DNA of 13,555 nt from Flavisolibacter sp. GTDB taxonomy: Bacteria; Bacteroidota; Bacteroidia; Chitinophagales; Chitinophagaceae. The stretch covers positions 1 through 13,555 of the forward strand of contig JAGIAB010000043.1 in the NCBI GenBank assembly GCA_017745135.1, written 5' to 3'. Numbering within the stretch: position 1 is the stretch's first letter; every line of letters starts with the position of its first letter. Below are positions 1 through 7,294 of the stretch, piece after piece. The notes below the pieces were generated by a model. The model was given only the letters and a program-made list of their open reading frames with translations, was not told the DNA's origin and did not search any database. Made by a program: the position numbers and the translations under genes.

Positions 1-105
1 GGAGTAGGCGAGGGAGCCGCTCATCTTTAATATCCTGTCGTTCGAAAAGCCATTGAAGGCTTGTTTAAGAATAGACCAGGTATTTTTAAGCTTGGCTTTT
101 TTCAT
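1..105 (-). CDS. YihY/virulence factor BrkB family membrane protein, N-terminal fragment (continues past left edge)
   Basis: Reading the minus strand from an ATG at 105-103 gives 35 codons that stay open to the window edge, so only the N-terminus is present. The fragment begins MKKAKLKNTW and ends with the segment RILKMSGSLAYS. In the BrkB/YihY family a short basic cytoplasmic N-terminus is followed by a very similar (D/N)(D/G)R-x-LKMSAALAYYT-like stretch leading into the first of about six membrane helices, and that is the basis for this call. Family members are inner-membrane proteins of roughly 300 residues, formerly called ribonuclease BN and now regarded as transporters or proteins of unknown role. 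The start has no obvious Shine-Dalgarno site. It lies 151 bp downstream of the preceding minus-strand gene, so shared transcription is possible but not shown. The evidence is short, so confidence is moderate. Confidence 0.66.
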   Translation of the reverse strand, partial: MKKAKLKNTWSILKQAFNGFSNDRILKMSGSLAYS

Positions 106-256
106 TATGAGTTGATGTCAATGCTGCCAGAACTTCTGCAAGGATGATACCAGCTATAGCTGTGTAGGTTTAGGCTGTAGTCCGTGAAGGGCAGTATTCA
201 TTTGTGGAAGTTAGGCTATACTAAGAGGATACTTACCAACTACAGGATTGATTTTG

Positions 257-1009
257 TCAATGATTGTTTTCCTTCCTGAAAAGCTTCAGCTTGTCATTAA
301 TGTAATAAATCACTTCTATTTTAGAAGGATGTTCTCGCAACCACTCGTAGGAAGGCGTATAACGATTCATAAAAATGCGCAGACTATCCCCGCTTAAACC
401 GGTGTAGGATTGCACCATTGAATCGGAAAAACGGAACCGGACATATGCCCATTGCTCTGTCTTTTCAAATATTTGCTTTTGTTTCTTTAAATTTTTATCC
501 CTTGATTTGGTCAAACGGTCGAGGCCAAATACGAGTCCAAACCCGGGGTGGTATGATTTGGAAACAAAGGTTGTTTTAGAACGGCCTTCATCAAAGCGCA
601 TTCTTCTCCGCAGACTGTCTACCTGATAAGCCGAATAGGATGTACTTACGGTTACATTTTGCATGATGCTGCCCAGCGGATCCATGAATATAACCAGGTT
701 GCTGTCGATGGTATGAAATGAAAAGTGGATCGTATCGAAACGGTAACCAAATTTTTTTACGGAGATGATGTCTCCTTCTTTTACACGTATCCGGAAAAAG
801 CCGTTACTGTCGCTAAAAGTATTTGACAAGGCGCTTCGCACTTCTCCATTTGCAATTGGGTTTTTCGAAAGCTTGTCTTTCAAATAGCCATTGACCCAAA
901 CCTGTGCATGTGCCGGCGCAAAAGATAAAAGCAGGAACAAAAGTATGAAGCAGGCAAAGAAAGATCTTACGCTGGTTGATGCATGTACAGTTGATGTGCA
1001 GATCTGCAT
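257..1009 (-). CDS. exported protein with carboxypeptidase-like regulatory (CarboxypepD_reg-like) domain
   Basis: The 250-residue product has an N-terminal signal peptide: a polar stretch, a hydrophobic core at about residues 16-32 and a probable signal peptidase I site after AHA (residue 35). Residues 37-110 look like a small beta-sandwich of the carboxypeptidase-regulatory type. They contain the usual G-x-(L/V)-x-D...PI-x-x-G-x-V, then a turn DSNGFFRI, then VKKFGYR and a final strand VIFMDP. The C-terminal part (about 120-250) is basic, with RLTKSRDKNLKKQKQIFEK followed by a region ending in SKIEVIYYINDKLKLFRK. I know that arrangement from small Bacteroidota proteins of unknown function. 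The likely location is the periplasm or outer membrane. There is no TonB plug or barrel, so it is not a receptor itself. The ATG at 1009 is the only Met before residue 109 and places the signal peptide at the N-terminus. No binding partner is evident nearby. Confidence 0.8.
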   Translation of the reverse strand: MQICTSTVHASTSVRSFFACFILLFLLLSFAPAHAQVWVNGYLKDKLSKNPIANGEVRSALSNTFSDSNGFFRIRVKEGDIISVKKFGYRFDTIHFSFHTIDSNLVIFMDPLGSIMQNVTVSTSYSAYQVDSLRRRMRFDEGRSKTTFVSKSYHPGFGLVFGLDRLTKSRDKNLKKQKQIFEKTEQWAYVRFRFSDSMVQSYTGLSGDSLRIFMNRYTPSYEWLREHPSKIEVIYYINDKLKLFRKENNH

Positions 1010-1149
1010 AATGTTTTCTTGCTTATTAAAGTTAGCACCATCTGTTCCTGTTTATCCTGTTTTAAGAATTAGCTAACAATTTGCATGGATGATGAAAAAG
1101 CACCGGTTATCCGGACTGGCTCAATTTGCAGGGAATTTATTGTGTTATA

Positions 1150-1662
1150 TTAATGAAGCTTCATTTCTGACAGCAATTTTAAAACTCCGAATAGCTGCTT
1201 CTTTAAATCATCAGCATCAACATAAACAATTTGAAAATCGCTGATGCCTAAGACGGTGGTAGAGTGCTCCGCGGTGTTGTGCCTGACGTAAATGACAGGT
1301 TTGTTCTTTGCCTTTGCATAGCCTACTTCTATTCCTATTCCAATGCCTTTATCCGATGTTTCTGCAATCAACAGGTCGCAGCGATCAATATCATGCATAG
1401 CCTGCTGCATCATCTGCTTTTCTTGCGCAGGGCTGAATGCATAGTTGTCAACAAATACAAAAGCTTGAATATTGAAACCGTTTAAGGCATCGGTAATGGC
1501 AGTTAGTTCTTTGCTTAAAACTTCTTTTTTTCTAAAACTGACAGAGATATAAGCGGTCACAATTTTTTGTTTGATGGCGTGCTCTATTAACTGTATGAAG
1601 ATACAAGACGCAGGGAGCTCTTGTTCAATAAATGGAAAAATGTTTGAACTCTCTTTCAACAA
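1150..1662 (-). CDS. nucleoside 2-deoxyribosyltransferase-like protein
   Basis: The core (from about residue 34) has the Rossmann-like layout of the NDT/DNPH1 family: a first strand TAYISVSF, a helix, then VFVDNYAF, the helix EKQMMQQAMHDIDRCDLLIAE, and the active-site loop DKGIGIGIEVGYA before KPVIYV. In this family the Glu of the E-x-GYA motif (here Glu112) is the nucleophile that attacks the nucleoside N-glycosidic bond, so nucleotide salvage or hydrolysis is plausible. The substrate cannot be read from the sequence. The start is uncertain. The long frame begins at TTG (1662-1660) and adds about 34 residues before the first core strand, whereas relatives as I recall them begin directly at that strand. 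A GTG at 1560-1558 would give a family-length protein beginning MTAYISVSF. There is no ATG before residue 84. The gene diverges from the DUF2141 gene with about 27 bp between the two proposed starts. Confidence 0.78.
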   Translation of the reverse strand: MLKESSNIFPFIEQELPASCIFIQLIEHAIKQKIVTAYISVSFRKKEVLSKELTAITDALNGFNIQAFVFVDNYAFSPAQEKQMMQQAMHDIDRCDLLIAETSDKGIGIGIEVGYAKAKNKPVIYVRHNTAEHSTTVLGISDFQIVYVDADDLKKQLFGVLKLLSEMKLH

Positions 1663-1689
1663 AAACCTTTTTTGATTGTTGGTTTATCT

Positions 1690-2115
1690 ATGCACAAACG
1701 AATCCTGGTTTTATTAGTCTTCTTTCTACACATGAACGGCTTTGCACAAACAGGCAGGGTGATCCTTCAAATTGAAAACGTTCAAACCAGGAAAGGAGGG
1801 GACGTAATTACTGCAGCTTTTGATTCAAAAGACTTTTTGAAAACGGGCAGGGAATTATGGACAGCTTCCAAAGAAGTATCGTCAGCCAAAATGGTTTTTG
1901 TATTTGAAAACGTTTCTCCGGGCGAATATGCTTTTGTTACCTACCAGGATATTGATCGCAACAAAAGCATGAAGACAAATTTTATCGGCTATCCTAAAGA
2001 ACCTTGGGGCATCTCTAATAATCCCCGCATTCTTTTTGGACCTCCTTCCTTTAATGAGTCAAAAGTAAAAGTGAATGCCAATCAAACGACAACGGTCAAT
2101 ATCCGGTTGAATTAA
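1690..2115 (+). CDS. exported DUF2141 domain protein
   Basis: The 141-residue product starts at ATG 1690. An in-frame TTG at 1672 is less likely because the ATG directly precedes a good signal peptide (HKRILVLLVFFLHMNGFAQ, cleavage after about residue 19). The mature part is one DUF2141 domain. It shows the typical order of an opening strand (VILQIENVQTRKG), AAFDS, FVFENVSPGEYAFVTYQDID-N, then the strongly conserved TNFIGYPKEPWGISNNPR and FGPPSF-E signatures, and a closing strand ending VNIRLN. The family is widespread among Gram-negative bacteria and its function is unknown. It is thought to be periplasmic or surface-associated, with a beta-sandwich fold. It diverges from the nucleoside deoxyribosyltransferase-like gene and converges on the DUF3500 gene across 205 bp. 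It looks monocistronic. No promoter consensus is convincing upstream. Confidence 0.87.
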   Translation: MHKRILVLLVFFLHMNGFAQTGRVILQIENVQTRKGGDVITAAFDSKDFLKTGRELWTASKEVSSAKMVFVFENVSPGEYAFVTYQDIDRNKSMKTNFIGYPKEPWGISNNPRILFGPPSFNESKVKVNANQTTTVNIRLN

Positions 2116-2156
2116 AATGGCCTTTTGCTGATGCAGTCAAAAATAAACCCTGTAGA

Positions 2157-2172
2157 TATTTGAATTCAAATA
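2157..2172. repeat. 16-bp perfect palindrome in a convergent intergenic region
   Basis: The 16 bases at this position, TATTTGAATTCAAATA, equal their own reverse complement. They lie 42 bp after the DUF2141 stop and about 150 bp beyond the DUF3500 stop, within the 205-bp convergent spacer. No T-run follows on either strand, so it does not look like an intrinsic terminator. It could be a protein-binding site or simply chance in AT-rich DNA. Confidence 0.5.
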
Positions 2173-2320
2173 GCGAAAGTTCTACGGCTTTGCCCATCAT
2201 CTGGTAACCTTACTCATTTGAATGAAGATAATTACTATACTTCAAGAAGATTTGCCTGTCTCTTTTATCAGAATACTTTGAAGACTTAACGGGGTTATTT
2301 TCAAGGAAGTGTTTTTTATT

Positions 2321-3361
2321 TCAGTGCTGGTGATTTTTATAATGTTCCAGCAACTGGTCGCCGCCGAAATCATTTTTTAAATCTCTGACTACAGTATGAA
2401 TGTGATTGGCGTTGTTCTGCGTGTTGTCATATTCAATAATAATAGTTGGTCCCTGTATTCGATAATAATGAGGATGACCAATACCGCGTTGTTCATCTCC
2501 TGCCCAGGCGAAGCGGAGATCCTTAAGCCCGGCATCTTCAATTTCTTTCATCATCTGCGCAGCAAACAACCGGGTGTATCGATGGATATAAAGACTTAGT
2601 AATTGAACAAACAGTTTTTGTTGAATTGCATTCAACTCGCTGTATAAAATGCCCTGGGGATTTTCAATCATAGCCTTCCGGCTGGATGCAGTAATGATAT
2701 CTCCGGGTGCTCTTTTATTAATGATCGCTTTTTCTTTTTGGCTTGCATTTAAAGAGTGCAGCAGGTTAAATCCGAGTTCGGTTTCATCTTTCAATATCTC
2801 AAGACCTTTTTCCGGTCCGGATAAAACAACGGCGGGATTGGAGCCAATAAAACCAGGAGTAGCTGACACGAGTTGATTATTCTCTGAAGAAAAGTTGAAA
2901 GAAATATGATGGCCTTCCAACCGCCAGCCCCAGATTTTATCCGAAGCCGGATTTCCAAAAATTGAAAAATAATAGTTGCCAGGATCGCGGTAAGTATCAG
3001 TATCCGGACGGCCTTCTACTTCTCTTAAAACCGTTTCCAGTTTAATAACGGCAGTTGTTTTTTGAAAGCCGGTGTCACCTAGTGCAGTATGCAATAAATC
3101 CATTGCGGCTTTATATTGTGCAGCATTTAGTTCTTTTAGTGGAATGCCTTTTCTATCTCTTGGAATGTAGTGCCAGTTATAACGTTCCTCTTCATCAAAT
3201 TTAAATTGTGCTTTTTGTTTTTGAGGGATAGATAAGGATTGCAGGAAGAAGCTTGCTGCAGCGGTTGTATTGCTGTTGTCAGCAGTACTAACGCTGGTTT
3301 GTGTTTGACAGGATGCATAAAAGGCAGACGCCAATGTAAAAAGCAATAGCGTTGGTTTCAT
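2321..3361 (-). CDS. DUF3500 domain protein, probable lipoprotein
   Basis: The 346-residue product starts at ATG 3361 with a short hydrophobic leader ending YASC (Cys18). This could be a lipoprotein signal, though Tyr at -3 is not ideal; a signal peptidase I site is the alternative. A Ser/Thr/Asn-rich linker (19-37) leads to the DUF3500 domain, which fills the rest. Recognisable family features are WHYIPRDRKGI (63-73), YYFSIFGNP...WGWRLEGHHISF near 130-155, TPGFIGSNPA (168-177), FAWAGDEQRGIGHPHYYRIQGP (284-305), and the C-terminal IEYDN-QNNANHIHTVVRDLKNDFGGD block (309-335). Clustered His residues (151-152, 296, 298, 320, 322) suggest a metal or active site, but the family's activity is unknown to me. 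In this phylum such proteins are often exported. It stands alone, converging on the DUF2141 gene. Confidence 0.85.
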   Translation of the reverse strand: MKPTLLLFTLASAFYASCQTQTSVSTADNSNTTAAASFFLQSLSIPQKQKAQFKFDEEERYNWHYIPRDRKGIPLKELNAAQYKAAMDLLHTALGDTGFQKTTAVIKLETVLREVEGRPDTDTYRDPGNYYFSIFGNPASDKIWGWRLEGHHISFNFSSENNQLVSATPGFIGSNPAVVLSGPEKGLEILKDETELGFNLLHSLNASQKEKAIINKRAPGDIITASSRKAMIENPQGILYSELNAIQQKLFVQLLSLYIHRYTRLFAAQMMKEIEDAGLKDLRFAWAGDEQRGIGHPHYYRIQGPTIIIEYDNTQNNANHIHTVVRDLKNDFGGDQLLEHYKNHQH

Positions 3362-3479
3362 GTATTTAAATTAAGGAAAAGTTTAGGAACTCTCGTCCTT
3401 TAGTATTCAATTGAAAAGAAGTGGGCTGTTGTAAATAATTAAACGAATCACTATTTTTATCGCAATTAATCCAAACCCA

Positions 3480-3974
3480 TTGAATTTAAAAACATACACC
3501 TCGCCGTATCATCACACCGTTCGTAAGAAATACAACACTTCTTATATTTTGCGATCCACACTGCTTCAAAAAGCTTTATTGATCGACAGTATTAATCAAC
3601 TAATGCACGTCGTTAACAGCCAATCTCATCTTTGCATCGAACTCATTCATTGTGGTTTTGAAAACGAAAATCTGAATGATCAGGATCGCATCGCCATTTA
3701 TCTTATTATCAAGGCACAAATAAAAAATATTTTAAAGAGCACTTCTGCCACTTCTGCGACCATACATCTTGCCAAAAATTATGATAAGGTTGCCATTGTT
3801 ATAGAAGACAACGGAGCCGATATTGATGCTGTTAAATTTAAAAATAGCAGGGCGCAAAGAACAGTGAAAAACTTAGTTAACTATCATAAGGGCCAGTATA
3901 ATATTTCTTTTGATCAGAATAATGGAACTGTTTTACAAGTATTGATTAATGTGACCGAGTTGCCAAACAATTAA
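3480..3974 (+). CDS. stand-alone histidine-kinase-like ATPase domain protein, degenerate
   Basis: The C-terminal 100 residues resemble the ATP-binding domain of NarL/LytS-type sensor kinases. An N-box-like helix runs IYLIIKAQIKNILKSTSATSATIHL (about 73-97), with Gln80 and Asn83 in the E/Q-x-x-N pattern. It is followed by strand VAIVIEDNGADID (104-116), with a G1-like DNG, and a final strand after NNGT (148-151). The region corresponding to the second glycine box reads RAQRTVKNL, without the usual G-x-GL. The Lys-His pair after the N-box Asn is Lys-Ser. No phosphoacceptor histidine region, sensor domain or membrane segment is present in the 164 residues. It could be a free ATPase-domain regulator or a remnant of a larger kinase. 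The start is weak: TTG at 3480 is the only common start codon between the upstream in-frame stop (3432-3434) and the domain's beginning. It converges on the GMC gene with about 20 bp between. Confidence 0.6.
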   Translation: MNLKTYTSPYHHTVRKKYNTSYILRSTLLQKALLIDSINQLMHVVNSQSHLCIELIHCGFENENLNDQDRIAIYLIIKAQIKNILKSTSATSATIHLAKNYDKVAIVIEDNGADIDAVKFKNSRAQRTVKNLVNYHKGQYNISFDQNNGTVLQVLINVTELPNN

Positions 3975-3995
3975 TTTGATGCATTGCCAACCTTA

Positions 3996-5669
3996 TCACA
4001 GATTACCTTTCTTTAATTCCTGTACTGCATAATCAGCCGCTCTTGCAGTTAATGCCATATACGTAAGCGAAGGATTTTGGCAGGCAGAAGAAGTCATGCA
4101 GGCACCATCGGTTACAAATACATTTTTTGCATCCCAAACCTGGTTCCATTTGTTAAGTACAGATGTTTTTGGATCATGACCCATGCGTGCCGTACCCATT
4201 TCATGAATGCCGTGTCCAATTGCATGACCTTGATCCCATGTATCAATCTCTTTAATTCCGGCAGCTTCCAGCATTGCTTTTGCTTCTGCAACAATGTCTT
4301 TGCGCATGGCCAATTCATTTTCTTTTAATTCGGCATCCATGGCTAAAACAGGTAAGCCCCATTTGTCTTTCTTTGTTTTATCCAGATAGATCTTGTTTTC
4401 ATGATGCGGTAAAATTTCTCCAAACCCGGTCATGCCAATGGTCCATTCGCCGGGTTCATACAAAGCTTCTTTAAATTCCTTTCCAATATTTAATTCAGCC
4501 ACATCTCTTGCCCAACCCCTGCGACTGGCGCTGCCCTGGTAACCAAATCCTCTTAAATAATTTCTTTTATCGCCAAATAAATTTGCAAAGCGAACAATGT
4601 AGAAACCATTGGCTCTTCTTCCATAATAATATTGATCTTCGAAACCCTCCACTTTACCTGAAGCACCAAGATTATAATGGTGATCCATTACATTATGACC
4701 CAGTTCGCCGCTGCTGCTTCCTAAACCTTCGGGCCAAATATCAGTGGCAGAATTCATCAGCACCCATGCACTGTTCAATGCCGATGCATTCAGGAAAACG
4801 ATCTTTGAATAGTACTCGTATGTTTGATTGGTTTCCGCATCCAATACTTCAACGCCTTTTGCTTTTTTAGTGTCTTTATCATAAAGAATTTTAGTAACAA
4901 TGGAGTAGGGGCGAACCGTTAGTTTGCCTGTTGCCATTGCAGCAGGTAAAGTAGAAGATTGGGTACTGAAGTATCCACCATAGGGACAACCTTCCCAGCA
5001 GCGGTTCCTAAACTGGCATTTTCCTCTTCCTGCTATGGGCGCAGTTAAATTAGCTGTACGCCCAATAATCATGTGACGGTTCATTTTTTCCTTGAGTCTT
5101 GCCGCTACATCTTTTTCAACGCAGTTTAAATCCATGGGAGGAAGAAAATTTCCATCCGGCAATTGTGGCAATCCTTCCTTTGATCCGCTAATGCCTGCAA
5201 AACCTTCTACATAATCGTACCAGGATGCTAAATCCTTGTAACGAATGGGCCAGTCGATGGCAATGCCATCTTTAGCATTGGCCTCAAAATCCAGGTCACT
5301 CCAGCGATAGCTCTGACGTCCCCACAAAATAGAACGGCCACCTAAATGGTAACTGCGCCACCAGGTAAAAGGTTTTACTTCGGTATAAGGGCAATCCTGT
5401 TCGTTGGCCCAAAACGTTAAGTCGGGATGACCGATAGCCCAGCCCCGTGCAAGAACGGGATGCTTCTTTCTATCTTGCTGTGTAGCCACACCTCTATGAT
5501 TGTATTGCCATAGATCCATTGTAGCCGTTTTATAGTCTTTAATGTGTTCAAGATTTCGGCCTCTTTCAAGCATTAATACAGTTAAACCTTTTTCAGTGAG
5601 TTCTTTTGCAGCCCAGCCGCCACTAATGCCCGAGCCAACAACAATTGCATCGTACGTATTATTTGCCAT
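3996..5669 (-). CDS. GMC family FAD-dependent oxidoreductase with predicted Fe-S cysteine motif
   Basis: The 557-residue flavoenzyme is complete. The FAD-binding GSGISGG motif sits at residues 12-18 and the first strand ends in an acidic residue (MLERG, 33-37). HLGGRSILWGR (108-118) is the second flavin segment. The C-terminal GMC_oxred_C half carries HEMGTARMG (489-497) and NPSLT (532-536), whose His489 and Asn532 are the expected catalytic pair. A CQFRNRCWEGCP segment (218-229) gives C-x5-C-x3-C, the same spacing as the [3Fe-4S] ligands of FAD-glucose dehydrogenase-type GMC proteins. The enzyme therefore probably oxidises a sugar or polyol and passes electrons to an external acceptor. It has no signal peptide. 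Relatives are exported or complexed with a small Tat-type gluconate dehydrogenase subunit 3, which is not encoded beside it here. The ATG at 5669 is well placed directly before the FAD motif. The substrate cannot be told from sequence. Confidence 0.9.
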   Translation of the reverse strand: MANNTYDAIVVGSGISGGWAAKELTEKGLTVLMLERGRNLEHIKDYKTATMDLWQYNHRGVATQQDRKKHPVLARGWAIGHPDLTFWANEQDCPYTEVKPFTWWRSYHLGGRSILWGRQSYRWSDLDFEANAKDGIAIDWPIRYKDLASWYDYVEGFAGISGSKEGLPQLPDGNFLPPMDLNCVEKDVAARLKEKMNRHMIIGRTANLTAPIAGRGKCQFRNRCWEGCPYGGYFSTQSSTLPAAMATGKLTVRPYSIVTKILYDKDTKKAKGVEVLDAETNQTYEYYSKIVFLNASALNSAWVLMNSATDIWPEGLGSSSGELGHNVMDHHYNLGASGKVEGFEDQYYYGRRANGFYIVRFANLFGDKRNYLRGFGYQGSASRRGWARDVAELNIGKEFKEALYEPGEWTIGMTGFGEILPHHENKIYLDKTKKDKWGLPVLAMDAELKENELAMRKDIVAEAKAMLEAAGIKEIDTWDQGHAIGHGIHEMGTARMGHDPKTSVLNKWNQVWDAKNVFVTDGACMTSSACQNPSLTYMALTARAADYAVQELKKGNL

Positions 5670-6050
5670 GGTGGATGTGTTTTGGAAAATTTGTTTTTGG
5701 ATTTGAACAGAAAATTTGAAATAACAAGCAAGCCATTCAGGTTGTTTATAGCAAGGTGAAAAAATAAATTTAGATAAAATTATTTGAACAGTGGCGAGTT
5801 AAATATGGCACTGCTTACTAAAGATCAGCCATGCTCATTTTGTTATTGGAAAGTATTTTAAAATTGCTAAAACGAAAAGCGATCTATTGTCAATGCTAAT
5901 TTAAGTTTTGACAGAATCAGGGGCATTGCCGCGGGTTTTAAAAAGACATCAAGTTTTGTTGGTTGTGAAAAAATATTTCTTACCTGTAACATAAGTTAAG
6001 AACATATTAACACCCGGCGACATACATTTGATTTACCAACTCTGCGAAAA
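5670..6050. other. 381-bp divergent intergenic region
   Basis: This AT-rich spacer separates the GMC gene (-) from the beta-propeller gene (+) and must hold both promoters. On the plus strand a good -7 element is visible at 6023-6030. On the minus strand I found no TAnnTTTG match upstream of the GMC start. The only small reading frames are very short, such as an 18-codon one from 5806, and have no support. No RNA structure stood out. Confidence 0.6.
6023..6030 (+). promoter_or_regulatory. Bacteroidota-type -7 promoter element for the beta-propeller/barrel operon
   Basis: TACATTTG matches the phylum's -7 consensus TAnnTTTG exactly and ends 20 bp before the ATG at 6051, implying a short leader. 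No clear TTTG-type -33 box is found at the expected distance upstream, so the assignment rests on one half-site and its position. Confidence 0.5.
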
Positions 6051-7292
6051 ATGAGAATTACCCTCGTCCACTTTGCGCTTTTAGTGAGCTGCTTACTTAA
6101 TTCCACTATAGCCCGAACACAGTTACAAAAAATTTACCTCCATCCAAAGGCGGCTGGTAATGCAAAGCAATCCCAGTTTGTAGATTCCGTACGTGTTATT
6201 CCATTGCAAATAGTAGACGGAGTAGCAATAGGAACGTACAATAATGTTGTGGTAACTGAAAAATATTTTCTGATCGTCGACTATCCGAATAAGGCGATTT
6301 TACTGTATTCTAAAAAAGGAAGGTTTGTCAAAAGAATAAGCTATAAAAAACTTGGTGAAGCGTTTTATCCTGATTACGACGAACACACTGAGCAGTTGGT
6401 TTTTTTAGGAAATAATAAAAATTACAAGCTCACTCCAAAAGACGAACTGAAAATAACACTGGACTGGAACAATCCCCGGAACAGAAAATATTTCAAAAAG
6501 TACACGGTTGATTTAAAAGATACATCCTTTGTCATGAAAAAGGCGATCGTTAACGAAAAGGATGTTCTTCACACTTATCACTTTTATGATGATTTTTATT
6601 GGCAGGGAAGAATCACTACCAGCCCGCTTTTTAAAGACAGCCTGGATTACGAGTTCAAGATTTATAAAAACAGCCAATTGGTGAATGGTTATTTTCCTTA
6701 CAACCGCGTCAACGAGCCCAGGTTTTTATATACAAATCAAAGTACTTCTTTCAGTAAAACAGATACGCCTTACATTCGCTTCATCACCCGCCCCTATTGT
6801 GATACCATTTACAAAATGAAAAGGGACAGTCTTTTTCCCGCATACCAGTTAGTGCTGCCTTTAGAGAATAGTTTGCCGCCGGATTTTTTTACAAACCCAT
6901 TTAAAAATAAAACCGAGAGGGAAAATTTTGAACGAAACAACGCATGGATGTTCAGCCAGGTTTATAACTTTTATGAAACGCCCCAGTTCATTTTTTTCCG
7001 GGTAAGATATCTTTATAATAGCGATTTCTACATCTATCAAAAGCAAACGAATGTTACTTACAAAACCAAGAATATAAAGCCGGATACGAGCCAGTATAAC
7101 CTGCAATTACTTTCCGATTATGGTACACTGCGAAAAGGCGACAGGTTCTACAAATCTCAAAAAGCAGGTGATCTTCTTACATTTTTTGCACAACATAAAG
7201 ATGTGCCGGTTCCTATAGAACTCGAGAGCTTTTTAAAAAGCAATCCTCCAGCAACCACACCCGTAATTGTTGAATTCAAACTAAAAAACTAA
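6051..7292 (+). CDS. exported 6-bladed beta-propeller protein
   Basis: The 413-residue product begins MRITLVHFALLVSCLLNS. The LVSC motif at 11-14 fits a lipoprotein box, although a 13-residue leader is short; cleavage near TIARTQ (19-24) by signal peptidase I is the alternative. Residues 44-105 (DSVRVIPLQ, VVVTEKYFLIVDYPNKAILLYSKKGRFVKRI) have the pattern of a first propeller blade in the Bacteroidota 6-bladed beta-propeller group (BF3164/DUF5128-like). That pattern is a residue-tracking strand, VD, then a chain-of-command turn and (F/Y)-x-KKG. Aromatic- and Tyr-rich strands continue to the C-terminus (YNFYETPQFIFFRVRYLY). Such proteins sit at the outer membrane or in the periplasm and probably bind ligands or proteins; no catalytic residues are evident. 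The stop is 2 bp before the GTG of the downstream barrel gene, so the two are almost certainly co-transcribed and probably act together. Confidence 0.8.
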   Translation: MRITLVHFALLVSCLLNSTIARTQLQKIYLHPKAAGNAKQSQFVDSVRVIPLQIVDGVAIGTYNNVVVTEKYFLIVDYPNKAILLYSKKGRFVKRISYKKLGEAFYPDYDEHTEQLVFLGNNKNYKLTPKDELKITLDWNNPRNRKYFKKYTVDLKDTSFVMKKAIVNEKDVLHTYHFYDDFYWQGRITTSPLFKDSLDYEFKIYKNSQLVNGYFPYNRVNEPRFLYTNQSTSFSKTDTPYIRFITRPYCDTIYKMKRDSLFPAYQLVLPLENSLPPDFFTNPFKNKTERENFERNNAWMFSQVYNFYETPQFIFFRVRYLYNSDFYIYQKQTNVTYKTKNIKPDTSQYNLQLLSDYGTLRKGDRFYKSQKAGDLLTFFAQHKDVPVPIELESFLKSNPPATTPVIVEFKLKN

Positions 7293-7294
7293 CT

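Noticed and set aside
151..162. 12-bp palindrome CAGCTATAGCTG upstream of the BrkB-like gene
   Set aside because: Chance level for this length and no neighbouring promoter signal.
997..1008. 12-bp palindrome TGCAGATCTGCA over the start of the CarboxypepD_reg gene
   Set aside because: Palindromes of 12 bp are expected several times by chance in 13.5 kb; position at the start codon alone is weak support.
1152..1165. 14-bp palindrome AATGAAGCTTCATT at the end of the deoxyribosyltransferase-like gene, considered as a terminator
   Set aside because: It lies in the last codons (MKLH) and no T-run follows on the minus strand.
1672..1689. TTG start for the DUF2141 gene at 1672
   Set aside because: The ATG at 1690 directly precedes a normal signal peptide; the extra six residues would lengthen it for no reason.
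3739..3757. Tandem ACTTCTGC copies in the ATPase-domain gene
   Set aside because: They encode STSATSA within a normally sized N-box region, so no expansion is evident.
4508..4870. 120-codon plus-strand open frame inside the GMC gene
   Set aside because: It is antisense to a clearly conserved enzyme, with no recognisable domain; a reading-frame shadow.
5806..5862. 18-codon open frame in the divergent intergenic region
   Set aside because: Too short, no homology I recognise and no promoter or ribosome-binding context.
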